Positions 1 through 8,709 are shown, numbered from the stretch's first letter. The stretch is DNA of 64,000 bases from Streptomyces flavofungini (GCF_014650815.1 NZ_BMVR01000025.1:1-64000), one strand, 5' to 3'. The notes: generated by a model from the sequence alone, not told the origin. Numbers and translations are program-made.

Positions 1-232
1 CCCGCAGTTCCCTGGCCGGGGCAGTCGTGGGGCTTCGTTGGGTTCCCGGCCCCGCAGCTCTCAGGCCGTAGGCTGCACTGGTTTCTCTGAGGTTCCCCGG
101 GTCCCGCAGTTCCCTGGCCGGGGCAGCCGTGGGGCTTCGTTGGGTTCCCGGCCCCGCAGCTCTCAGGCCGTAGGCTGCACTGGTTTCCCTGAGGTCCCTG
201 GGCCCCGCAGCCTTCTGGCCGGAGGCAGCCGC
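1..232. repeat. 102-bp tandem repeat, two full copies plus a partial third
   Basis: Two nearly identical units (about 1-102 and 103-203) are followed by a diverged partial third copy to about 232. Units begin with CCCGCAGTTCCCTGGCC and differ by a few substitutions. The array runs off the left edge, so copy number is unknown. Because 102 is a multiple of three, one frame reads through it as 34-residue repeats joined to the downstream regulator. I take that as coincidental: the regulator has its own ATG and ribosome binding site at 407. No function is assigned. Confidence 0.85.
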
Positions 233-406
233 AGGTTTCCAAGGGATCGCCCGGGTCCAACCTTCACGGGTGGGCGGGTGGGAGGAAGTCGCCGCGCAGC
301 GGCGGCAGGGTTGCCGCACGGTGCCCGAGTAAGCACGCGCCCGCGGGGAAGGACTCCCCGGGCCGGGGAAGCGGTTCCCCGGTGGGGGCGTGCGGGGAGG
401 CGGGCG

Positions 407-1447
407 ATGGCGAAGGGGCGGGGGAAGCGCGTCACGATCGGGGACGTGGCCCGGGAGGCGGACGCGTCCGTGACGACCGTGTCGCGGGTGCTCAACGACG
501 TGAGCACGGTGGACGAGACCCTCGCCGACCGCGTCCGCCAGGCCATCGCCGACCTCGGCTACCGCCCGAGCGCCACCGCCCAGGGCCTGGCCCGCGGCCG
601 CTCGGGCACCCTCGGCGTACTCGTGCCGGACCTGGCGAACCCGCACTTCAGCGACCTGGTGAAGGCGTTCTCCGCGACGGTGCGCGACAGTGGCGCCCGG
701 GTCCTGGTGATGGACTCGGACGAGGACCCGACCGTCGAGCGGGAGCTCGCGGAGGACCTGCTCCGGTACGCCGACGGCCTCCTCCTGTGCGCACCCCGCA
801 TGCCCCGCGCGGACCTCGCCGCCCTGGCGGCCCGCGGCGCCCCGCTCCTCGTCGCCAACCGCAGGGCCCCCGGCCTGGCCCTGCACACCGTCGGCGTCGA
901 CTTCCACCAGGGCGTCCTCGCCGTCTGCGGACACCTCGCCCAGCTCGGCCACCGCCGCGTCGTCTACCTCGCCGGACCCGAGGGCTCCTGGGCGAACCGG
1001 GAGCGGCTGCGCGCCCTGGCGGGCGCCGAGGCGTTCGGCCTGCACGTCACCGTGCTGCCCTGCGGCTCCACCACGGACGAGGGCCACGCCGTCGCCGAGA
1101 CGGCCCTCGCGGCCGGCGGCACCGCCCTGGTCGCGTACAACGACTTCGTCGCGCTCGGCCTGCTGTCCCGCTTCGCCGAACTGGGCGTACGCGTCCCCGA
1201 CGACATCTCGCTGACCGGCTTCGACGAGATCGACCTGGCCCGGTTCTCCTCGCCACCGCTCACGACGGTAGCGGTACCCCGCAGTGGCCTCGGGCGGGCG
1301 GCCGCCACCGCGCTCATCCGGCTGCTGCGCGGCGGGACGGGCGGCGCGCCGGACGGCGGGACGGACGCCGACGACCCGGAGAACGCCGAGGCCGAAGCCC
1401 TCCCCGTTGAGCTGCACGTTCGCGGTTCCACCAGCGCACCGTCTTGA
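407..1447 (+). CDS. LacI-family transcriptional regulator
   Basis: A 346-residue DNA-binding repressor or activator of the LacI/GalR family. Residues 7-55 form the classic N-terminal helix-turn-helix plus hinge helix (VTIGDVAREADASVTTVSRV, then SATAQGLARGRSGTLG). The rest is a periplasmic-binding-protein-like sugar sensor (VLVPDLANPHFSDLV; C-terminal DDISLTGFDEIDLARFSSPPLTTV). The start at 407 was chosen because GGGAGG lies 6 nt upstream and the protein begins just before the HTH, as is normal for the family; the open frame extends further upstream only through the tandem repeat. It lies immediately upstream of two secreted glycosidases and probably controls them in response to an oligosaccharide. 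A LacI-type palindrome lies between it and the GH28 gene. The effector cannot be predicted. Confidence 0.93.
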   Translation: MAKGRGKRVTIGDVAREADASVTTVSRVLNDVSTVDETLADRVRQAIADLGYRPSATAQGLARGRSGTLGVLVPDLANPHFSDLVKAFSATVRDSGARVLVMDSDEDPTVERELAEDLLRYADGLLLCAPRMPRADLAALAARGAPLLVANRRAPGLALHTVGVDFHQGVLAVCGHLAQLGHRRVVYLAGPEGSWANRERLRALAGAEAFGLHVTVLPCGSTTDEGHAVAETALAAGGTALVAYNDFVALGLLSRFAELGVRVPDDISLTGFDEIDLARFSSPPLTTVAVPRSGLGRAAATALIRLLRGGTGGAPDGGTDADDPENAEAEALPVELHVRGSTSAPS

Positions 1448-1491
1448 CAGCTCCGATGTATGGCAGGACCTTGTTCGGGCACCTGGACCGA

Positions 1492-1503
1492 GGAAGCGCT
1501 ACC
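1492..1503. promoter_or_regulatory. putative LacI-family operator between regulator and glycosidases
   Basis: GGAAGCGCTACC is a 10-of-12 palindrome centred on AGCGCT, the core typical of LacI/GalR operators in actinomycetes. A TTGACA hexamer at 1444-1449 overlaps the regulator's stop codon and could be a -35 box; no convincing -10 was found at the right spacing. The rest of the 1448-1713 gap shows no gene. The assignment is an inference from position and symmetry. Confidence 0.4.
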
Positions 1504-1713
1504 TGACGGCGGCCTCGTCCGCGCCGATGCCCGAGGGAGCCGCCGTGTTCCGTACGACGTGCAGGGCTCATGTGCCCAGAAGCCGCAGCCTGCGGCCGAC
1601 CGGCGCCGTCTGCGGCAGTGGCGCCCCCGAGGATGATTCATCGGATGACCAGGGCGCTGCCTGGCGTACCGCGTGAAGGAGCAGCATCCCCCGACTCAGG
1701 AGCGTGATGTCCC

Positions 1714-3153
1714 GTGCGTGCCCACCCCACCCGCCGTGCGGCGCTGACGGCGGCCGCCCTCGCGGCGGCGTCCCCGCTGTTGCCCGCGCACACCGCCGAA
1801 GCGAGACCGAGCGCCCCGGCCGACGCCCCGGCCCTCAGCCCGGCCCCCACCGACCCCTGGTCCCGAGTCCCCGCCATCCTCGCCCGCATCAGACCACCCC
1901 GCTTCCCCCGACGCCGCTTCGACGTACGGGACTTCGGCGCCGTGGGGGACGGGGTCACCAAGAACACGGGAGCCTTCCGCCGCGCCATCGCCGCCTGCCA
2001 CCGCGCAGGCGGCGGCCACGTCCACGTACCCGCCGGAGGCCGTTTCCTGACCGGCGCCATCCGCCTCCGCAGCCGGGTGAACCTGCGTGTCGACGGCACC
2101 GTCCTGTTCTCCACCGACCCGGCCGACTACCTCCCCATGGTGCTGACCCGCTGGGAGGGCACCGAGTGCTGGAACTACTCGCCGTTCGTGTACGCCCACG
2201 GCGAGCGCGACATCGCCGTCACCGGCCACGGCACCCTCGACGGCCAGGGCATGGACGGACCCTGGAAGAGCTGGCGCGACCCCGGCGGTGGTCAGCCCGC
2301 CGATCAGGCGGAGCTGCGGCGGATGGGGGAGCAGGGCGTCCCCGTCGAGGAGCGGCTCTTCGGGGCGGGGCACTACCTCCGCCCGAACATGGTCCAGTTC
2401 TACCGCTGCCGGAACATCCTCATCCAGGACGTCACCGTCCTTGAGCCCGCCATGTGGACCCTGCACCCCGTCCTGTGCGCCAACGTCCTCATCAAGGACG
2501 TCGACGTCATCGGCCGCATCAACAACAGCGACGGCGTGGATCCCGAGTGCTGCGCCGACGTCCTCATCACCGGCTGCCGGTTTCACACCGAGGACGACTC
2601 CATCGCCGTCAAGTCCGGGCGGGACGAGGACGGCCACCGCGTCGGCGTGCCCAGCCGCAACATCGTCGTACGCGACTGTGTGTTCTCCGGACGCTGGGGC
2701 GGCATCGCCGTCGGCAGCGAGATGTCCGGCGGCGCGTACGACATCTTCGCCGAGAACTGCCGCGTCAACCCCCTGGACTTCCCCGGCCGGTTCAACCCCC
2801 GCCACCCCGTCTTCCTGAAGACCAACACCAAGCGGGGCGGGGCCATCGACGGCGTTCACATCCGCGACTTCACCGGCCGCGGCATCGACCGCGACTGCGT
2901 CCACCTCACCACCCGCTACTCCGGGCAGACCGGCCCGTACCCCGCCGTCATCCGCAACGTCAGCGTCGAGCGCATGGTCCACGACGGCGCCCGCCGCGCC
3001 CTGCACCTCGAAGGCCTCGCCGCCGACCCCTTCGGCCCCGTCCGCATCGCCCACTGCGACTTCACCGGCATCGCCGAGCCGAACCTCATCGAGGCCGCCC
3101 CGCACCTCACGCTCCACCAGGTCTACGTCAACGGAAGCGAGGCCCACGCATGA
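1714..3153 (+). CDS. secreted GH28 (polygalacturonase-like) glycoside hydrolase
   Basis: A 479-residue exported pectin-type glycosidase. Residues 1-31 are a signal peptide with TRRAALTAAALAAASPL, which resembles a Tat signal. The mature part begins with the pectin-lyase-fold entry FDVRDFGAVGDGVTKNT and has GH28 landmarks: NNSDG near residues 270-274, EDDS near 293-296, and GGIAVGSEMSGG near 330-341. The position normally holding the catalytic-loop histidine (HGG in exo-polygalacturonases) reads WGG here, so substrate or mechanism may differ from true polygalacturonases. The GTG start has AGGAG 11 nt upstream. The stop overlaps the next gene's ATG (ATGA), so the two glycosidases are translationally coupled. 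Likely a rhamnogalacturonan or galacturonide hydrolase; the exact substrate is not resolved. Confidence 0.88.
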   Translation: MRAHPTRRAALTAAALAAASPLLPAHTAEARPSAPADAPALSPAPTDPWSRVPAILARIRPPRFPRRRFDVRDFGAVGDGVTKNTGAFRRAIAACHRAGGGHVHVPAGGRFLTGAIRLRSRVNLRVDGTVLFSTDPADYLPMVLTRWEGTECWNYSPFVYAHGERDIAVTGHGTLDGQGMDGPWKSWRDPGGGQPADQAELRRMGEQGVPVEERLFGAGHYLRPNMVQFYRCRNILIQDVTVLEPAMWTLHPVLCANVLIKDVDVIGRINNSDGVDPECCADVLITGCRFHTEDDSIAVKSGRDEDGHRVGVPSRNIVVRDCVFSGRWGGIAVGSEMSGGAYDIFAENCRVNPLDFPGRFNPRHPVFLKTNTKRGGAIDGVHIRDFTGRGIDRDCVHLTTRYSGQTGPYPAVIRNVSVERMVHDGARRALHLEGLAADPFGPVRIAHCDFTGIAEPNLIEAAPHLTLHQVYVNGSEAHA

Positions 3154-4952
3154 CCCCCGTACGCCGCCGCGGACCCTGGCCCCTGTGGGTCGCGGTCCTG
3201 TCCCTGCTCGGCGGGCTGCTCCTGGCGGGCACCGGCAGCGGAGCCGCCTCGACGCGCCCGCAGCCGCCCCCGCCCGCCGACCCGCCCCGCCAGTCCGCGC
3301 TCCGCGACGCCACCGCCGGGCTCTTCCTGCACTGGGGCATGTTCACCAACCCCCGGCACTACGAGTGCGATGCCTGGGAGAAGGCCGTCACCGACGGTGG
3401 GTGGACGCCCGACTACTGGGTCGACGAGGCCAAGAAGCTGGACGCCGGCTACATCGTCCTCGCCACCTTCCACTCCCGGCTCGGCTACGCCCGCCCCTGG
3501 CCCTCGAAGATCCCCGGCTCCTGCGCCACCCGAAGGGACTTCCTCGGCGAGCTGATCAAGGCGGGCGAGGCCAAGGGCGTCAAGACGATCCTCTACATGA
3601 CCGACGACCCCAAGTGGCACGACGAACAGGGGCGGGAGACCCTCGACTCGGCCGCGTACTCCGCCCACAAGGGCCGCGACATCGACCTCACCACCCGGCC
3701 CGGCTTCGGCGAGTTCTCGTACGACAACTTCTTCGAAGTCATGGACGCCTACCCGAAGTTGTCGGGCTTCTGGATCGACAACGACAACGAGTACTGGGAG
3801 CAGCACCAGCTCTACGAGCAGATCCGCGAGCGGCGCCCCGACATGACGCTGAGCAACAACAACGAGGACACCGCGGCCATGGACATGGTGTCCCACGAGC
3901 AGAAGACCGGCATGACCCCGCCCTACGACCAGCCCTCGGCGATCTGGACGCCGATGCCGCGCCTGACCGAGTCCTGCTACAAGGTGCCGAGCACCGGCGC
4001 CTGGTGGTACGACGGCCAGGACCGTCCGGTCGATACCGGCCTCAACGTCCGCCGCTACGTGGCCAATTCGGGCACGTCCATCAAGTCCCTCATGGACCTC
4101 CAGGCCATGGTCGACGGGCGGTTCCCGCCCCAGCAGCAGAAGTTCACGAACTTCATGAAGGACTACCTGCCGCCCATCAGGGAGTCCCTGCACGGCGTCG
4201 ACGGCGGCGGCTACATGTACGGCGGCATGCAGCCGGGCGCGTGGAACGACGGCGCGTACGGCTACCTCACCATCAGCCGCGCCAAGCCCACCACGCAGTA
4301 CGTCCACGTCACCACCCGCCCCACCACCGGCGACCGGATCCGCCTGCGCGACAACGGCTACCGGATCAAGCGCGTCACCGATCTGCGCACCGGCACGCGC
4401 CTGCCGTTCTCCCAGGGCGACGGCCGTCTCACCATCCGGTCGATCGAGGACTGGGACGCGTACGACACCGTCTTCAAGGTCGAGACCGAGCGCGAGCGCG
4501 AGGGCGTCTACCCGAAGGGCTCCGTCAAGGCCGGCGACCCCGCCCTCACCGACGGCGACTTCACCACGTACACGGACAACAAGGGCACGCTCCCCGTCTC
4601 CGTCACCCTCGACCTCGGGACACGGAAGAAGGCCGCCTTCCTCGGCATCAACCAGCGCGAGTGGTCACCCACCCACAACCGCTCCACCTTCGGCAGGCCC
4701 GAGGACTCCGCCCGCATCAAGGACTACACCGTGTCCGTCAGCGACGACGGAAAGCGCTGGCGGCAGATCAAGGCGGGCGTCCTGGAGAGCGCCCGCGGCA
4801 TCCGCTTCATCGACCTCGGCGACGGCGTCCGCACCCGGCACCTCAAGCTCGACGTGACCACCACCTGGGCCGCGGCCACCGCCCCCACCTTCCACCGGCA
4901 GCTCAAGATCGACGAGATCCAGGTCGGCCACGGCCACGTACAGCGCCGCTGA
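3150..4952 (+). CDS. secreted GH29-like alpha-L-fucosidase with C-terminal F5/8 type C (CBM32-like) domain
   Basis: A 600-residue exported protein. RRRGPWPLWVAVLSLLGG within the first 35 residues is a signal peptide or anchor. A GH29-type barrel follows (LFLHWGMFTNPRHYECDAW, then LDAGYIVLATFHSRLGYARP), with GFWIDNDNEYW near residue 210 as the counterpart of the family's WxDG nucleophile motif. Residues about 460-595 form a discoidin/F5-8C fold (VTLDLGTRKKAAFLGINQRE, RIKDYTVSVSDDGKRWRQI), a carbohydrate-binding module. The start overlaps the GH28 stop as ATGA. The pair probably releases terminal fucose and the galacturonan backbone from one plant polymer. The barrel is divergent from classical fucosidases, so another exo-deoxyhexosidase activity is possible. 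Confidence 0.85.
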   Translation: MTPVRRRGPWPLWVAVLSLLGGLLLAGTGSGAASTRPQPPPPADPPRQSALRDATAGLFLHWGMFTNPRHYECDAWEKAVTDGGWTPDYWVDEAKKLDAGYIVLATFHSRLGYARPWPSKIPGSCATRRDFLGELIKAGEAKGVKTILYMTDDPKWHDEQGRETLDSAAYSAHKGRDIDLTTRPGFGEFSYDNFFEVMDAYPKLSGFWIDNDNEYWEQHQLYEQIRERRPDMTLSNNNEDTAAMDMVSHEQKTGMTPPYDQPSAIWTPMPRLTESCYKVPSTGAWWYDGQDRPVDTGLNVRRYVANSGTSIKSLMDLQAMVDGRFPPQQQKFTNFMKDYLPPIRESLHGVDGGGYMYGGMQPGAWNDGAYGYLTISRAKPTTQYVHVTTRPTTGDRIRLRDNGYRIKRVTDLRTGTRLPFSQGDGRLTIRSIEDWDAYDTVFKVETEREREGVYPKGSVKAGDPALTDGDFTTYTDNKGTLPVSVTLDLGTRKKAAFLGINQREWSPTHNRSTFGRPEDSARIKDYTVSVSDDGKRWRQIKAGVLESARGIRFIDLGDGVRTRHLKLDVTTTWAAATAPTFHRQLKIDEIQVGHGHVQRR

Positions 4953-4957
4953 TCACG

Positions 4958-4991
4958 CCGGTCGCCCGCCCGGCCGCCGCACGGCGACCGG
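4958..4991 (+). terminator. hairpin after the glycosidase pair
   Basis: A perfect 9-bp stem, CCGGTCGCC (4958-4966) with GGCGACCGG (4983-4991), starts 6 nt after the fucosidase stop. There is no U-run, which is common in Streptomyces. Confidence 0.6.
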
Positions 4992-5058
4992 GCGGCGTCG
5001 CGGAACCTCGCCAGGTACAGTGCGGAGATCAGCAGACCGTATGGTGAGGCCCCCGCAC

Positions 5059-5907
5059 GTGTTGACCCAGACCACCACCAGGGTCCTCGATCCGAGTGAC
5101 CTGGACGCCGCGCTCGCCGTGCTCGACCGCGAGCCGGTCGCGAACGCCTTCGTCACGGCCAGGGTGCGCGTCGCGGGCCTCGACCCCTGGCGGCTCGGCG
5201 GCGAGATGTGGGGCTGGTACGAGGACGGCATGCTGGAGTCCCTGTGCTACGCGGGCGCCAACCTCGTCCCGATCTGCGCCACCCCGCGCGCCGTCCGCGG
5301 CTTCGCCGACCGCGCCCGCAGGGCCGGCCGCCGCTGCTCCTCCATCGTCGGCCCCGCCGAGCCCACCGCCCTGCTGTGGCGGCTGCTCGAACCGTCCTGG
5401 GGCCCCGCGCGCGAGGTCCGCTCCCAGCAGCCCCTGATGGTCACCGACCGGCTGCCCGACGACATCACGCCCGATCCGTACGTCCGCCGCGTCCGCAAGG
5501 ACGAAATGGAGACGATCATGCCGGCCTGCGTGGCGATGTTCACCGAGGAGGTCGGCATCTCCCCGATGGCCGGCGACGGCGGGCTCCTCTACCAGGCCCG
5601 GGTCGCCGAACTCGTCGGTTCCGGGCGCTCCTTCGCCCGCATCGACGCCGACGGCCGCGTCGTCTTCAAGGCCGAGATCGGCGCGGCGACGGACCGCGCC
5701 TGTCAGGTCCAGGGCGTCTGGGTGGCGCCCGAGTACCGGGGGCAGGGGCTTGCCGCGCCCGGCATGGCGGCCGTCCTGAAGTACGCCCTCGCGGACGTCT
5801 CCCCGGTCGTCAGCCTGTACGTCAACGACTTCAACACGGCCGCACGGGCGACGTACCAGCGGGTGGGGTTCAAGGAAGTCGGGGCGTTCATGAGCGTGCT
5901 GTTCTGA
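5059..5907 (+). CDS. DUF4081 domain GNAT family N-acetyltransferase
   Basis: About 282 residues. The N-terminal half (TTRVLDPSDLDAALAVLDRE, VANAFVTARVRVAGLDPWRL) matches the DUF4081 region that precedes a GNAT domain in actinobacterial proteins. The C-terminal half is a GNAT acetyltransferase with the acetyl-CoA loop QGVWVAPEYRGQGLA and the beta-5 segment VSLYVNDFNTAARATYQRVG. The GTG at 5059 was chosen because GTGAGG lies 9 nt upstream; in-frame starts at 5020 and 5041 would add 13 or 6 unconserved residues. A TACAGT hexamer at 5016-5021 could be its -10. Substrate unknown; the gene is a conserved neighbour of proS in Streptomyces. Confidence 0.9.
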   Translation: MLTQTTTRVLDPSDLDAALAVLDREPVANAFVTARVRVAGLDPWRLGGEMWGWYEDGMLESLCYAGANLVPICATPRAVRGFADRARRAGRRCSSIVGPAEPTALLWRLLEPSWGPAREVRSQQPLMVTDRLPDDITPDPYVRRVRKDEMETIMPACVAMFTEEVGISPMAGDGGLLYQARVAELVGSGRSFARIDADGRVVFKAEIGAATDRACQVQGVWVAPEYRGQGLAAPGMAAVLKYALADVSPVVSLYVNDFNTAARATYQRVGFKEVGAFMSVLF

Positions 5908-5909
5908 CC

Positions 5910-5956
5910 GCCCCGTCGGGGGCGCGCACACCCCTGTGCCCCTGACGGGGCCGTTT
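5910..5956 (+). terminator. terminator after DUF4081 acetyltransferase
   Basis: GCCCCGTC (5910-5917) pairs with GACGGGGC (5944-5951), followed by CGTTT. It begins 3 nt after the stop codon. Confidence 0.65.
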
Positions 5957-6005
5957 CCGGCCGCGGCCGGTCCTCGCCGCCGCCCGTCGGCGACGTGCCG
6001 CGAAG

Positions 6006-6017
6006 TAGGGTTCGCGC
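6006..6017 (+). promoter_or_regulatory. -10 box of a probable leaderless promoter
   Basis: TAGGGT at 6006-6011 ends 6 nt before the ATG at 6018, and no Shine-Dalgarno is present. This spacing puts the transcription start on the A of the start codon, the usual signature of a leaderless Streptomyces mRNA. No clear -35 is seen. Confidence 0.5.
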
Positions 6018-6563
6018 ATGACTGACGACGTCGTGATCGGGCCGGTCGACCTGGCCGCGCGGGTGGACGACGCGCTGCGCGTACAGGCCCTCGCCTTCGG
6101 GCTCAGCGACGACGAGATCGCGGTACGCCGCCAGATCGTCCTGCGGCACCTCACCCACCCCGGCGCCCGGGCGCTCGGCGCGACCACCCGCGACGGACGG
6201 CTCGTCGGCTTCGTCTACGGCATGCCCAACGACCGCGCGCACTGGTGGTCCACGGTCGTCGAGCCGTATCTGCGCGGCTGGGGCCTGGAGGGCTGGCTGG
6301 AGGACTCCTTCGTGATCACCGAGCTGCACGTCCGGCCCGGCTACCAGAACCGCGGCCTCGGCCGCGCCCTCATCACCACCATCACGGACGCCGCCGCCGA
6401 GCCCCGCTCGATCCTCTCCGCCATCGACACCGAGAGCCCCGCCCGCGCCCTGTACCGCTCCCTCGGCTACACCGACCTGGCCCGCAACGTGCTCTTCCCG
6501 AGCGCCCCCAAGCCGTACGCCGTGATGGGCGCGCCACTGCCGCTGCGGCGCCCCGGCGGCTGA
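6018..6563 (+). CDS. GNAT family N-acetyltransferase
   Basis: 181 residues with a single GNAT fold: VITELHVRPGYQNRGLGRALI is the acetyl-CoA-binding motif A, and SILSAIDTESPARALYRSLGYTDL is the following strand and helix. It probably acetylates a small molecule or peptide amine in the cytoplasm; the substrate cannot be predicted. It lacks a Shine-Dalgarno and is likely translated from a leaderless transcript. It sits 69 nt upstream of proS but is probably not cotranscribed with it alone, because proS has its own candidate -10. Confidence 0.9.
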   Translation: MTDDVVIGPVDLAARVDDALRVQALAFGLSDDEIAVRRQIVLRHLTHPGARALGATTRDGRLVGFVYGMPNDRAHWWSTVVEPYLRGWGLEGWLEDSFVITELHVRPGYQNRGLGRALITTITDAAAEPRSILSAIDTESPARALYRSLGYTDLARNVLFPSAPKPYAVMGAPLPLRRPGG

Positions 6564-6593
6564 ATCGATTTCCACGTGCGCGCGTGCCCCGGC

Positions 6594-6599
6594 TAACCT
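6594..6599 (+). promoter_or_regulatory. candidate -10 box for proS
   Basis: TAACCT fits TANNNT and would give a leader of about 30 nt containing the AGGAG before proS. No good -35 was found. Confidence 0.3.
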
Positions 6600-6632
6600 G
6601 CGGCCATCACCCTTACGCAGCAGGAGATCACC

Positions 6633-8327
6633 ATGGCCCAGGTCCAGCGCATGTCCCGTTTGATGGTCAAGACACTGCGCGACGACCCGGCGGACGCGGA
6701 GACGCTCAACCACAAGCTGCTCGTCCGCGCCGGATACGTCCGCCGGACCGCCGCGGGCATCTGGACCTGGCTGCCCCTCGGCAAGAAGGTCTACGAGAAC
6801 GTCGCCCGCGTCGTCCGCGAGGAGATGGACGCCATCGGCGGCCAGGAGGTCCTGCTCCCGGCCCTGCTGCCCAAGGAGCCCTACGAGGCCAGCGGGCGCT
6901 ACGAGGAGTACGGCGACCTGCTGTTCCGCCTCAAGGACCGCAAGGGCTCCGAGTACCTCCTCGGCCCCACCCACGAGGAGATCTTCACCCAGGTCGTCAA
7001 GGACCAGTGCTCGTCCTACAAGGACCTGCCGGTGATCCTCTACCAGATCCAGACGAAGTACCGCGACGAGGCCCGCCCCCGCGCGGGCGTCCTGCGGGGC
7101 CGCGAGTTCCAGATGAAGGACTCGTACTCCTTCGACACCACCGACGAGGGCCTCGCCGAGGCGTACGCCCTGCACCGCGCCGCCTACCAGCGCATCTTCG
7201 AGCGCCTCGGCCTGGACTACCGCATCGTCTCCGCCGTGTCCGGCGCGATGGGCGGCTCCGCCTCCGAGGAGTTCCTGGCCCCGGCCCCCGCCGGTGAGGA
7301 CACCTTCGTCGACTGCCCCGAGTGCGACTACGCGGCCAACACCGAGGCCGTCACCTTCGCCCTCAAGCCGGTGTCCACCGACGGCCACCCGGCCGTCGAG
7401 GAGCTCGACACCCCCGACACCCCGACCATCGAGACCCTTGCCGAGCACCTGGGCGTCCCGGCCTCCGCCACCCTCAAGAACCTCCTCGTCAAGGTCGACG
7501 GCGAGATCGTCGCCGTCGGAGTGCCCGGCGACCGCGAGGTCGACCTCGGCAAGCTCGGCGAGCACCTCGCGCCCGCCACGGTCGAGCTCGTCACCGCCGA
7601 GGACTTCGAGGGCCGCGACGACCTCGTCCGCGGCTACGTCGGCCCCCAGGGCCTGGAGAAGGTCCGCTACCTCGCCGACCCGCGCGTCGCCCCCGGCACC
7701 TCCTGGATCACCGGCGCCAACAAGGCCGACACCCACGCCCGCAACGTCGTCTGCGGCCGCGACTTCGAGGTCGACGACTACCTCGACGTCGTCGTCGTCG
7801 AGGCCGGGGACCCTTGCCCCGCCTGCGGCGCCGGTCTGAAGCTGGACCGGGCCATCGAGATCGGCCACATCTTCCAGCTCGGCCGCAAGTACGCCGACAC
7901 CTTCCAGCTCGACGTCCTCGGCCAGCAGGGCAAGCCCGTCCGCGTCACCATGGGCTCCTACGGCATCGGCGTCTCCCGCGCCGTCGCCGCCCTCGTCGAG
8001 CAGACCGCCGACGAGCAGGGCCTGTGCTGGTCCAAGGAGATCGCCCCCGCCGACGTCCACATCGTCGCCGCCGGCAAGGCCGTCCAGACCGAGCTGGCCC
8101 TCTCCGTCGCCGAGCAGCTCAACGCCGCGGGCGTACGCGTCCTCGTCGACGACCGCGCCGGCGTCTCCCCCGGCGTGAAGTTCACCGACGCCGAGCTCAT
8201 CGGCGTCCCCACGATCCTCGTCGCGGGCCGCCGGTCCGCCGACGGCGTCGTGGAAGTGAAGGACCGGCGCACGGGGGAGCGGGAGGAACTCACGGTCTCC
8301 GAAGCGGTGGCTCGCCTCACGGCGTAA
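6633..8327 (+). CDS. proS: prolyl-tRNA synthetase (bacterial type with INS editing domain)
   Basis: 564 residues; charges tRNA-Pro in the cytoplasm. Class II motifs are visible: ELNHKLLVRAGYVRRTAAGIWTWLP at the N-terminus, and RDEARPRAGVLRGREFQMKDSYSF for the motif 2 region. VTMGSYGIGVSRAVAAL is the motif 3 region. Between motifs 2 and 3 (roughly residues 220-400) lies the YbaK-like INS domain (TIETLAEHLGVPASATLKNLLVKV, SWITGANKADTHARN) that edits mischarged Ala-tRNA-Pro. A C-terminal anticodon-binding domain follows (LALSVAEQLNAAGVRVLVDDR). Length is normal for the INS-containing form. Start ATG is preceded by AGGAG at 8 nt spacing. Confidence 0.98.
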   Translation: MAQVQRMSRLMVKTLRDDPADAETLNHKLLVRAGYVRRTAAGIWTWLPLGKKVYENVARVVREEMDAIGGQEVLLPALLPKEPYEASGRYEEYGDLLFRLKDRKGSEYLLGPTHEEIFTQVVKDQCSSYKDLPVILYQIQTKYRDEARPRAGVLRGREFQMKDSYSFDTTDEGLAEAYALHRAAYQRIFERLGLDYRIVSAVSGAMGGSASEEFLAPAPAGEDTFVDCPECDYAANTEAVTFALKPVSTDGHPAVEELDTPDTPTIETLAEHLGVPASATLKNLLVKVDGEIVAVGVPGDREVDLGKLGEHLAPATVELVTAEDFEGRDDLVRGYVGPQGLEKVRYLADPRVAPGTSWITGANKADTHARNVVCGRDFEVDDYLDVVVVEAGDPCPACGAGLKLDRAIEIGHIFQLGRKYADTFQLDVLGQQGKPVRVTMGSYGIGVSRAVAALVEQTADEQGLCWSKEIAPADVHIVAAGKAVQTELALSVAEQLNAAGVRVLVDDRAGVSPGVKFTDAELIGVPTILVAGRRSADGVVEVKDRRTGEREELTVSEAVARLTA

Positions 8328-8514
8328 ACGGGACGGGCCGGGGGCAGAGCACCCCCCGGCCTGCCCCGTGCGGCTGGCCCGGGACAGACGCCGGTCGCGC
8401 TCCGCGCTCGTCCTCAGACTCCCCCGAGCTCTTGAGGAGCAGGGGGGACCTCCACGACGGGCTGGAAACCCCGCCCATCCGCCCCTTCCCGCTCTTGCCG
8501 CACCGGCAACCACT

Positions 8515-8638
8515 CAGCCCGTCCGGCGTGTGAGGACGAGGCCGCAGGCCGCTTCGGCGGGGGCCTGTCCCGCCCGCCCGGGGCCCCACGCGCACCCCTT
8601 CAGCCCCTCCGGCGATTGAGGACGAGGCGCGGAGCGCC
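8515..8638. repeat. two intergenic REP-like elements (Streptomyces type)
   Basis: Copies at 8515-8540 and 8601-8638 share the core CAGCCC-TCCGGCG-TGAGGACGAG. The same core recurs at 16621-16643, 16671-16690 and 24145-24173. The rest of the 8328-8709 gap holds the hairpin listed next and no gene. Confidence 0.75.
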
Positions 8639-8650
8639 GATAGCGGGGGT

Positions 8651-8673
8651 CCGGGGGCGCAGCCCCCGGTTTC
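8651..8673. terminator. bidirectional terminator hairpin between proS and the APH-like gene
   Basis: CCGGGGGC (8651-8658), loop GCA, GCCCCCGG (8662-8669), then TTTC. It lies between convergent genes and could serve both; the U-run is on the plus side. Confidence 0.6.
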
Positions 8674-8709
8674 GGAGAAGGGGCGGGACTGGGGAAAGCC
8701 CCGCCAGGG

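Noticed and set aside
38..406. N-terminal extension of the LacI-type regulator through the tandem repeat
   Set aside because: The translated repeat is low-complexity, no LacI protein has such an arm, and an ATG with GGGAGG sits right before the HTH.
1696..3147. Long minus-strand open frame opposite the GH28 gene
   Set aside because: Shadow of high-GC coding: repetitive Val/Asp/Gly/Ala composition and no domain.
5703..8513. 936-codon minus-strand open frame across two GNAT genes and proS
   Set aside because: Complement of strongly supported genes; composition typical of antisense frames in GC-rich DNA.
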